Of a DNA stretch of 21,060 nucleotides, positions 1 to 8,615 are shown in pieces (position 1 is the stretch's first letter; the number at the start of each line of letters is the position of its first letter). Made by a program: the position numbers and the translations under genes. Source of the DNA: Hymenopellis radicata (taxonomy: Eukaryota > Basidiomycota > Agaricomycetes > Agaricales > Physalacriaceae); the NCBI GenBank assembly GCA_015501595.1, contig JADNRX010000829.1, positions 1 to 21,060 on the forward strand. The letters are read 5' to 3'. The notes under the pieces were generated by a model. That model was not told the origin of the DNA. It saw only the letters and a program-made list of their open reading frames with translations, and did no database searches.

Positions 1-543
1 GGGAAACGACAAACCAATTGTGCTATATAACACTCCGCATCGCCAAACCTTTGACAGTGTGAGCTTGAACGTATCAGGATGCCATTACTCACATTCGTGA
101 GTTCAGCAAGCACAACATTGAAAGGAGTTGCCGTCATGCCCAGGATATTGAGGGCGCGTCTTTGAGGGGTGAAGTTCCCGCTGCCTATGCCTGATATATA
201 TCCGAGGACGGAATCTCGGATTGACCATGGGTAACGTAGTGGTATATATCCCATTCCACGAAAGCCCAAAGCTCACACGGCCCATATTAGGCAGAGGACA
301 ATCGTCAAACCGACACGTTGACGGGGCCATTCGTGGCGCGCCACTGGTAGCATCATCAGCCGTCGTCGTAAAAGAACCAAGGGAAAGATGTAGCATACAT
401 ACCTATCTGATGCATGGTAGCACAAAGATCATAACGTAGAGGCCGTAGCAGAGGATAGAGATAATGTGACCGTTGAGATTGTTGCCGATGAGACGGCGTG
501 CTTCGTGTTCTGACAATCCAAGTTCTTGCGCGACGGAGGACAT
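1..543 (-). pseudogene. Remnant of a predicted multi-pass membrane protein gene
   Basis: A 46-residue open frame starts with ATG at 543 and stops at TAG 403-405. It has a polar head with the motif SEHEARRLIGNNLNG and then one hydrophobic segment (about residues 27-43). The stop sits directly before a good donor, GTATGT. Downstream on the same strand (about 310 to 1) another frame encodes a hydrophobic stretch (LTIVLCLIWAV), one stop (TGA), and then an uninterrupted run including YPWSIRDSVLGYISGIGSG that continues to the window edge. The head resembles the N-terminus of lineage-expanded basidiomycete membrane proteins of unknown function; this is from memory. I infer a decayed, multi-exon membrane-protein gene. 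It could instead be chance open frame. Confidence 0.35.
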
Positions 544-1459
544 AGTAGGTAGGTTGGTATGTACAGTCTGGAAAGTTGAGTCGACCTTTAATAGGATAAT
601 GCGAGAAGCTAGTACCTGAAACGCGTAATGCCGTAGCGTTGCAAGGAACCAGGACTTCGACTCTTGAAGTCCACTGACAGATGAACATTGGAAGCAGAGC
701 TACAACTTCATGAGTGGAGCCGATGTAGAGCGCACTGGAGTCCAAACGACGCACAGGGACGCCGATACTGAAGGCCAATAGAGGCGCGGTAGACGCCAAG
801 AAATAGTACTTAACTTCACCGTTAACTTGACGAGCAAACTCCAGCGGTGGCGTCGAGGAGATTCGAGCAGAGCGAGAGACGTTTGACTGGCAAGTGCGAA
901 CGGTAAGAATAGCCAAGGCCCATTCAAATGGTAGACAGATGGAGAATCATGATTCAACAGTCAACTGGGCACCAGACTGTATAGTTAATCATCAATCATC
1001 ATCAATTACTCGGCGCGGACCTATTTAACATCGCAGCATGTACGGGATAATAGACTCAGGCAACCGATAGACGATCTCGACGCCGTGCGGTTGCCCATTA
1101 GTGCTTGCTGTACTGGAGCCCTCCTGAATGTTGCCTTATAGCTAGTCGTCTGAATGCTCATCAGAAAAACGATCAGATTTTACGATGTCCTTTCCCGAGA
1201 CTCGAGAGTTCTATTCGGGTGGTGACGGGGAGTCTCCACGGCGGACGCGGGGATATGGGAAGGGAGTTTCAAGTCTGCTACACCACCATCAGCAATGAGC
1301 GTGACTGAGGCTTTGAGCCCTCGTCATTACTTATGGTAGGAAGCAAGCCGTGATTTCAGGGGTGACTATTTCCGATCCGCTAATTTCCTTCATTCTTATA
1401 CAGTCTCTGAGTGCCTTTCTCTCTTCCTGCAAGCTTTATCGTGATGGAAATGCAGCATC
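544..1459. other. Stretch without a recognisable gene
   Basis: Long open frames exist on the minus strand (one runs about 356-916, another 700-957). They overlap each other in different frames, show no family signature I recognise, and lack a convincing splice structure. No tRNA, repeat or promoter element could be supported here. It is probably intergenic DNA or heavily decayed sequence between two remnants. Confidence 0.5.
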
Positions 1460-2006
1460 CTATATGAAGAAATGAGGACTATGGGCCTCGTCCAGCTCCA
1501 CGGCCACCGAGGAGGAACTGCTGCGGGCAGATCCACTCTCGAGGGCTTTCATTACTGCGCTAGGAAGCCATTGTCCCTGTCGAGGACATCCGGAGGATGC
1601 CATGGTATAAGAAAACTCAGTCACCCGTCCCTTGTCTAACACGATAAGCCTATCGTAGTCGATTACTGTTCTAAACGATGAACCACTGTGCCATGGAGGT
1701 TAACTGAGAATAGATGCAACACCAGCCAAAAAGCAGACTGTTTGTGAACTCGTCCCAAATAGCCTTCTGAATCTTCGAATCCGTTGCAAAATCGATGCCA
1801 CTCGTTGCTTCATCTAGTACAATAAGAGAGCGGTGTCGGAGCAGAGCGCGCGCCATGGCAATCAACTGCCACCATTGACCTGGTTCCTCATGCGACAACG
1901 AAAGTGCAGCGACACAGACGTCTCTGAGTCCATATCTGTAGGAAAGTCGTAAATGTCTGGCATCGCCAAGGTACTGAGCACTGTCCTTAGCCGCTGTGGT
2001 ACACAA
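1460..2006 (-). pseudogene. Decayed C-terminal nucleotide-binding domain of an ABCC-type (MRP-like) ABC transporter
   Basis: The frame 2006-1671 carries LIAMARALLRHRSLIVLDEATSGID (post-signature helix, Walker B and D-loop, split here: LIAMARALLRHRS then LIVLDEATSGID), followed by FATDSKIQKAIWDEFTNSLL. This is typical of NBD2 in fungal ABCC transporters. The next family block, RTVIDYDRLIVLDKGRVTEF (about 1677-1615), lies in another frame, reached only across one missing base near 1671-1676. The C-loop is abnormal: LSH, then EEP, then GQWWQLIA, in place of an LSxGQxQL-type signature. Further downstream the frame shifts again around a PWH motif, and the tail is serine-rich. No Walker A or transmembrane region is visible upstream. 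I conclude this is a non-functional fragment. An active transporter is ruled out by the shifts and the missing domains. Confidence 0.75.
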
Positions 2007-2033
2007 ATCGTGCAGGAAATAGGCTGAAATCAG

Positions 2034-2334
2034 TTAGACACTGTACACCGGTGGAGGGGTAGCCTCTAGACACGAAATCTCGTCCCTCAACTCCCCAATG
2101 TGACGCTGAAGTTTCTCGACGCGGGACGAGTAGTCAGATGTTATGGAGTCGGCACGCCTCGTAAAGTGGGATAGAAAAGGGCCATGGACAGTCGACGCGG
2201 GACGAGTAGTCAGATGTTATGGAGTCGGCACGCCTCGTAAAGTGGGATAGAAAAGGGCCATGGACAGTGGTTTGCGTAAGGGTAAATCCAGATTTAGGAG
2301 CCGAGGCCGTACAGTGGAGAACATCTTTGTGCAC
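2034..2334 (-). pseudogene. Open frame of unknown function broken by the 76-bp duplication
   Basis: On the minus strand an open frame enters through copy 2 of the tandem repeat. It then goes out of phase and stops in copy 1. If only one copy is counted, the span 2334-2034 is 225 nt and stays open to TAA at 2034-2036. It then ends in a charged, coiled-coil-like tail with EKLQRHIGELRDEISCLEA. There is no in-frame ATG at the left boundary (the codon at 2334 is GTG), so this would be an internal or terminal exon. I do not recognise the family. The coding status is inferred only from the restored frame and the heptad-like tail. Confidence 0.3.
2116..2267. repeat. Perfect 76-bp tandem duplication (two copies)
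   Basis: Copy 1 is 2116-2191 and copy 2 is 2192-2267. The two are identical over all 76 bases, starting TCGACGCGGGACGAGTAGTC and ending GGGCCATGGACAG. Because 76 is not a multiple of 3, the duplication shifts any frame running through it. Perfect identity suggests a recent event, or an assembly artefact. Confidence 0.95.
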
Positions 2335-2614
2335 GCCACAGTCAAAGGAGTCGTCGACGGCGGAAGGCGTTCTTTACTACGTCTTCCAACATGGAAACGC
2401 GCACACCGTGGAAAGGGGCAGTCTTGGCATTGGAGTCATTGCGAGAGCGGTATACAACCTCTACGGCACGCTGAAAGACTGCTATCGGAGGCCTCGTGGG
2501 ACACACGTCGCCATGAGAGAAGAAGATGACGGTGGTCGAAAGAGATTCACGCTGGTCACGTTTGCGCGTATGGAGTGAACGTGCGTCTTGCAACCCTAAC
2601 CCTGATCGCTCTTC

Positions 2615-2794
2615 ATGTCCAGCCACAACAAGGCTCCTAACCCGTGGATATTCGCTGGGCTGTCAGTCGCCTCCTTTGCCACCTTTTGGTTCATCCTCAA
2701 GCGCCGCGAGACGACTTACCCAGCCTCGTCGCAGCCCCGCCACGCCGACCACCCGCTCGTCTCGCCCATCCGTAAACCCGATTCAGACGCCTAA
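2615..2794 (+). CDS. Small single-pass membrane protein, 59 residues, upstream partner of the UMP-CMP kinase gene
   Basis: ATG 2615 to TAA 2792-2794 encodes 59 residues. A short polar N-terminus (MSSHNKAPNP) is followed by one hydrophobic helix at about residues 11-28 (WIFAGLSVASFATFWFIL). Next come a positive KRR stop-transfer and a proline/histidine-rich tail ending in DSDA. The layout suits a small tail-exposed membrane protein, possibly mitochondrial, but I recognise no named family. The stop codon is only 3 nt before the ATG of the kinase gene. The two are therefore either one bicistronic mRNA or this acts as a long upstream ORF. Coding status is supported by the coherent membrane-protein layout and not by homology. 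Confidence 0.6.
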   Translation: MSSHNKAPNPWIFAGLSVASFATFWFILKRRETTYPASSQPRHADHPLVSPIRKPDSDA

Positions 2795-2797
2795 ATT

Positions 2798-3629
<832 letters not shown>

Positions 3630-4042
3630 TACCTCATTCTCCCGTTGTTGTTAATTCAATAGTAAATCTAACATTCATCTCGACCTGCACGCTTGCAATC
3701 TATTTTAATCATTTTGCTTTCACCCACTAAAGCATCGCTTCAAGACTCTTTGCCGCACTGGTTTCCAATATTTGGCGGTAGGTGATCCCGTCTCCACGCA
3801 CTGGTCTAGTCTTCCGGGGAGTCTTCGATACCACTTCAGTGACGAAGTCGGGTTCTGCTCCGCAAAGCATCGCCACCATCGAGTGCGCTCCTTATTATCA
3901 GCTAAACTATGCCAGACATTAACGTGTTCTTGTGGGAGTCTTCTTCAGATGTCCAGATCTAATGTCTTTCTCTCCTATGTTAGGAGAATGCTGCATGCAG
4001 TCCTTGTACATGGTACTAGAGTGTCCGTGCTCCTATTTCAAA
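3630..4042. other. Convergent intergenic spacer
   Basis: This spacer lies between the 3' end of the kinase gene (plus) and the 3' end of the F-box gene (minus). It should contain both 3' UTRs. It starts with T-rich and AATAG-type stretches (for example TCAATAGTAAATC near 3655-3667) that could serve polyadenylation. No gene or repeat could be supported. Confidence 0.5.
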
Positions 4043-5302
4043 CTACATCAACAATATGCACACATGAAAGTTAACTCTGAACTCACCCATCCGAACAACT
4101 TTGACGTTGTAACTCCCAATTCGGAGCTTCAGCGCCCTTCTGCGTCTGAGTGCCACAAGATCCCAACGAAGGCTTTCCACACTCCTTTTCTCCGCTGGGA
4201 AAGATTTCTTCCACGCAGTCGCTACAACCTCCAATAGACCCATTCCTTCCAAAGTCCATTGGTAGTCAAAGTCGTCCGCCGGATCCTCCGTGACGAATGC
4301 AGTAATCAAAGGCTTTTTGGAGGGCAGCGACCATGCATACACAGACAACCACCCAACCAACGTTTCCAATCTATTCTGGCCTTTACCAACAACCTTCAAC
4401 GACACATTCCTCTTCGCCTCAACCAACTCGGTCAAAACCTGCATAATCGTTCTATCCACATCCATCGCCTTGATTCGCACCGTTCCAACGCGATGGAACA
4501 CCTCCGGTAAATCACAAGACGCCGTTTTACTGAAAGAATACACCCATTCGACCTCCTCCAATGCCGGCAGGTTCACGAACCTCAGAAATACGGGGTTCGA
4601 GATGACGAGGGATTTGAGCTTTGCATGCACGTGAACGGAATCGCAGTTCATTGGCAGAACAAAATCGTCGTTTGCTAATGCCTCGTATCGCTCGAGATTG
4701 ACGGCCATCCCCAATACTTTGATATGTTCCTCGAGAAGTGTACTCGTGCTGGAGAAGGACGTCAGCTGCGCCCACGGCAGCATATGCGTCGTCGGGTGTT
4801 CCGCCCGCGTCAGCTTCACTTCCCTCAGCTTGCTTGCATCCGTGAACAGCTTACTGGCCCACAGCAACGCGCTCGCGTATGAGCAATTGATATGCACTCG
4901 CTCAAGCATGGGGAAGGCGTACGTCTTATCCGTGACCCCCGGAACGTGTTCGATAGGTACAACAAATTGGACATCCAACCAGTGATGGCTGTGCTCGAGA
5001 AGCAAACGAGTGTCTTCCCTCTGGTCAAAGACGTACGTATACTGATCGATGCGATATGTGAGAGGAGCATTACGGGAGAGGGAGAGGGCACGTTCGAGTG
5101 CTTTGGGGCGTGGGGCAGCGAATGAGATTGTGTGGTGATGTAGAGTCGCCCATAGGCTTGGAAAATGATTAGCTACGGCGCGCCAACGCCGGCAGACTTG
5201 AAGTATGGCGAACAGGGGATGAGAGGAGCTGATGTAGGATGTGTCCCGTGCGAATTCGAAGATATAGAGGAGGAGTTCGGGTGGCAGGTTGTTAATGGAC
5301 AT
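4043..5302 (-). CDS. F-box domain protein, 419 residues, single exon
   Basis: ATG at 5302 opens an uninterrupted frame to TAG 4043-4045. Residues about 3-53 form an F-box: INNLPPELLLYIFEFARD, then ILQVCRRWRAVANHFPSLW. The rest is leucine-rich, with loosely repeated strands (for example LERVHINCSYASALLWASKL), as in the many agaric F-box proteins with a variable substrate-binding region. The expected role is a substrate receptor of an SCF (Skp1-Cullin-F-box) ubiquitin ligase; the substrate is unknown. Near the 3' end a consensus donor (GTGAGT, 4086-4081) and an acceptor ending at 4043 could remove 44 nt. That would replace the last 14 or so residues with a single Val before a stop. The C-terminus is therefore uncertain; the rest is firm. 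Confidence 0.88.
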   Translation of the reverse strand: MSINNLPPELLLYIFEFARDTSYISSSHPLFAILQVCRRWRAVANHFPSLWATLHHHTISFAAPRPKALERALSLSRNAPLTYRIDQYTYVFDQREDTRLLLEHSHHWLDVQFVVPIEHVPGVTDKTYAFPMLERVHINCSYASALLWASKLFTDASKLREVKLTRAEHPTTHMLPWAQLTSFSSTSTLLEEHIKVLGMAVNLERYEALANDDFVLPMNCDSVHVHAKLKSLVISNPVFLRFVNLPALEEVEWVYSFSKTASCDLPEVFHRVGTVRIKAMDVDRTIMQVLTELVEAKRNVSLKVVGKGQNRLETLVGWLSVYAWSLPSKKPLITAFVTEDPADDFDYQWTLEGMGLLEVVATAWKKSFPAEKRSVESLRWDLVALRRRRALKLRIGSYNVKVVRMGEFRVNFHVCILLM

Positions 5303-5467
5303 GCTAGGTCCTTAGTTCTGGACAAAGCTTCGGGCAACTGATGAACGTCGACGTACCAGTTTGGGGGGTCGACAAATTTTTTGAAAGCAGCAGTTTGAGC
5401 TTAAGGCTTTATAAGCTCTGAGCCTCTGACTCGGAAAGGCTCCTAAACGCGTCCCAAGACTGCTCCG

Positions 5468-5505
5468 GGAAGCAAAGAGTGGAGACGGAAGCAAAGAGTG
5501 TAGAC
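5468..5505. repeat. 19-bp tandem repeat, two copies, one mismatch
   Basis: GGAAGCAAAGAGTGGAGAC (5468-5486) is followed at once by GGAAGCAAAGAGTGTAGAC (5487-5505). It lies about 165 bp upstream of the F-box start, in its putative promoter. Function unknown. Confidence 0.9.
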
Positions 5506-6472
5506 GTACAATGTTGGGGTATCAACATGGGGGGAAATGAGCTGAGTGCTTGTCGCTGGTTGAACGCTCAAGCTCGGTAGCGTCCACCGATAAGGCGATG
5601 TGGGCGCCGGGAGAACGGGCTAAACGGAGTGCCGAGACATGTCGTGCGCACTGTTCCACTTCCAAGACGAGTTAGCGCGCCGTACTAGCACACTAGATAG
5701 TTTTGCTAGGCAACGTGTCAGTTATGAGCAAACACCGTAGTCTGTGTTGGAAGAATGCTAAAATCATGTGCTGACAAACGGTCAATTCTCAGCTGGAGAC
5801 TTGCACTGACATATTGCATGAATGTCCGAGTCGGACCTACCTAGCACGACGAAGTACGTGAAGGTGGGTGGGTAATTGGTGGGTAATAGCCAAGTCTCAG
5901 GTTTCAGTGTTCTTCCCGGCTCTTCCCGGAGGACAACAGTGCGTGGGAAATCAGACTAGATTTCGCCGTTACCCTCTTCCCATCATCGTCGCGCTTTGCA
6001 TACGCGTTTCCCGCCGGCACACGTCTACTAGCTCTAAGCTCGCACTGGCTCAATTTCAATCAACTCGGACACGCGTTTTTGGTTGTAATACATCAATCGG
6101 GACGACGATTGTATGTCTACGTTCTGCCCGTCCTGAGCTACCATGGCAAGCTCTGCTCGTTGAAGCAAACAGCACTGGCTTCACAATCGGCAGAGCCGAG
6201 TTTCGGGATACTCTTGCCTGATTTCATTTTAAACGACATTGCGGTTCAAGCTGAGGATGTGTAAGCTGTTTGACAGAGAGATACCTATCACCCATTGACT
6301 GTTCCCAGTGTAGATCCAGAGTCTGCTTACTACTTCGCGTGGCAAGAGGCGACTCGGATCAACGCATAATCTTTACCATTTTTGAAGGTCATCTCTCTGA
6401 TATCTCGCAGTGGGGACTATCTTCTCTGATTCCTGCGATGCAGTAGTCTTTCCCCATGGGCTCTTATAGTCA

Positions 6473-6478
6473 CACGTG
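6473..6478. promoter_or_regulatory. CACGTG E-box upstream of the NmrA-like gene
   Basis: The palindrome CACGTG sits inside ACACACGTGTGTG-like sequence, 56 nt before the ATG at 6534. A TATA-like CATAAAT follows near 6486-6492. CACGTG is the core site of bHLH regulators in fungi (Cbf1/Pho4 type). A role here is inferred only from position. Confidence 0.3.
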
Positions 6479-6533
6479 TGTGTCCACATAAATCGCCAAG
6501 GCTTTCCCCCGATCCTTCTCTTATTCTCTCACC

Positions 6534-7899
6534 ATGCCGAACAAGACAAGCATCCTGTTGATTGGCGCGACAGGTATTCCCTATGCAATGTTTGAAAGTT
6601 CCCTTGCTAATCAATGTCTTAGGATACGTAGGCGGCACCTTTCTCCTTCGCCTCTTGGATCACGCCCAAGTTGCCAACTTTGCGATAACTGTGTTGGTAA
6701 GAAGTGCCGAGAAAGCTAAGAAACTTGGAGCGTTGAATCTTGGAATCGATGTCGTTGAAGGATCGCCCACGGTCGATGCTGACTTTCCTGTTCTCGAAAA
6801 GGTGGTTGAGGGTATAGACGTCGTTTTTGATATGGCGAGTCGTCAACATTGTCACCAATCTGGTCTAACAGTGACCATAGGTGAACAGCGATGATGAAGT
6901 CGGAGCGACCAACCTACTCAAGGCTCTCAGGAACAAGTACACCACATCTGGTCAGCCTACGCGTGTCGTCCATATGGTACGTATTCCCTTTCAACGTCGC
7001 GCCGGTTCACATGCGAATAAAGTATACTATCAGTCTGGAGCCGCAGTATGCGCGGACGACGCATGGGGAAAGGACGTACCGCATGCCATCTACGATGACG
7101 CCGACGTCAACCAGATGGCTGCGTTCCCAGACACCGCTTACCATCGTCAAGTCGACCTCAAGTTCTTGAAAGCCGACGAAGAAGGTGAGATATCCAAGCC
7201 TAGTCACTCTTCTTTTGCCTGACACGTATGCTGAAGGCTATATCACGTCTTACCTCGTCATACCCGGTGTGATCTACGGCCTCCCATCCAACATCCTCGT
7301 GGACGCGGGCATACAGAAAGAGAACGCTATTCAACCGCGAATCATGATCGGTCCGGTACTTGCTCTCGGCGGCGTCCCAGCATCGGTTGGAGGTGGATAT
7401 AACAAGTGGAGCGTTGTCGACTACGAGGACTGTTAGTTCTTTACTGCGCTCTTTTTCTGTTTCCCTTAATCTGACTCTTGAATAGGCGCGGATCTTTGCG
7501 TCGTCATCTTCGACCACCTCATTTCGAGTACATGGGTGGACGTCCCGCACGGACCAGATGGATATTACTTTGCGGAGAACGGCGAGGTCGAGATTAGGAA
7601 AGAGGTCGAGATTGCTGCGCGTACGCTCGCTTCAATTCGTGGAGGCGATGCTCCGGAACCGAGGGCGCTCACGGAGGAGGAGGTTAAGAAATTCATCCCG
7701 GTTAGTGCTGGTTTTCCTTTCAGCCGAGATGCTGCTGTTGATGTGATATTGCCACCAGTATACTCACCTGCTGGCCTCTAACTGTGTCAGCCGGGGTACT
7801 AGAGGAAGAAAACTGGGGTGGAAGCCGAAGAAGGAGGTCAAGGATTTCGTGAAGGATATCGAGATCTTTACCAAGTATGTTATGGATACGTCTTCCTAA
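6534..7899 (+). CDS. NAD(P)-binding atypical SDR / NmrA-like protein, 349 residues
   Basis: Seven exons: 6534-6573, 6623-6834, 6881-6976, 7034-7184, 7237-7431, 7486-7700 and 7759-7899. The N-terminus has the dinucleotide-binding motif GATGYVGG (11-18), with G14 split by intron 1. VFDM/NSDDEVGATNLLKAL, VVHMSGAAV, YHRQVDLKFLKADEEGYITS and VIPGVIYG follow, matching fungal NmrA-like or epimerase-like oxidoreductases. The usual SDR YxxxK pair is not evident at the expected place, as in atypical members that act as sensors or special reductases. The C-terminus RGTRGRKLGWKP fits the family and fixes the acceptor at 7758. Intron 2 (6835-6880) appears to use a GC donor. The substrate is unknown. The gene lies about 0.7 kb before the transporter, so membership of the downstream cluster is possible but unproven. 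Confidence 0.85.
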
Positions 7900-8060
7900 A
7901 TGTACAGGGCCCTTGCTTCACACAATGCACTGCCCCGGTAACAGTCTCCACAACGTTGCCCTAGTTCTGAAAAGATGAACACGATGTAACAGTGGTTGTA
8001 CTTTTGAATATTTGTGGCGGGCGCATTAGGTAGGTTCCGTCTTGTATTCGCACCATCACT

Positions 8061-8198
8061 CTAACGACAAGAGGTCGAGTTTCCATTCAAAGAGTTCGGC
8101 TCGGAAGCCTCTTCGACATAGTCTAGGATCTGGATCAGGCCTTTTTCGAGCGCGGCGAAAGCTAATTGAACGTACTTTTCCCATGTTATGAATGGTTC
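8061..8198 (-). pseudogene. Orphan 3' exon-like coding fragment, 45 residues, unknown family
   Basis: On the minus strand, an acceptor-like AAATTACAG at 8207-8199 is followed by 45 codons ending in TAG 8061-8063. The translation contains FITWEKYVQLAFAALEKG and LIQILDYVEEASEPN, a strongly protein-like amphipathic C-terminus. There is no ATG, and an in-frame stop lies a few codons upstream, so it would need an upstream exon. None is convincing between 8200 and 8600, where the DNA is also the putative MFS promoter. It may be the last exon of a deleted gene, or an exon whose partner I fail to see. I do not recognise the family. Confidence 0.35.
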
Positions 8199-8615
8199 CT
8201 GTAATTTGACAAGTTATCGTTGGCAGCTTAAAATTCGCTCATGTGATGATATTCTTGGCCATTCCATGATTGATTGATGCGATGACGGTTCGATAATTCA
8301 ATGACTCGCAGAATTGCTGAAACCGCCAATTGATTTATCTGTACTTCTCGTAAAACTGGACGAGAGATCTCGGTGCACCTGTACAGGGTCTGCCAGAGCA
8401 AGGAGAGGGAGGAAGGACAGAAGAGCGGAGGCTGTGTTCCATGCCTATTGGCTGTACCCACATGACCGTGACGAGGTACTCATTCTACCTTCCGCCATGA
8501 TGTCTAGAACGTCGTGAATTGAACCAGTTCATCAATCTCGCTGGCACTTACATACATAGTCGCACGGATATGGTATGCCTCCCCAACTTTTGAAGAAGCT
8601 CTTTTCACGGCCACT

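Larger units (their letters stand above)
5303..6533. other. Divergent intergenic region between the F-box and NmrA-like genes
   Basis: About 1.2 kb separates two divergently transcribed genes and should hold both promoters. Contents seen: the 19-bp tandem repeat at 5468-5505, and a short near-tandem GGTGGGTAAT pair around 5868-5887. Open frames such as 5868-6221 (plus) have no recognisable protein signature and are treated as chance. Confidence 0.5.

Noticed and set aside
356..957. Two long overlapping minus-strand open frames (186 and 85 residues)
   Set aside because: They overlap in different frames, have no recognisable domain, and the longer one crosses the better-supported membrane-protein remnant in another frame.
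2219..2578. Plus-strand open frame of 119 residues just before the small membrane protein
   Set aside because: It runs through the tandem duplication, has no family signature and begins inside the repeat; treated as chance.
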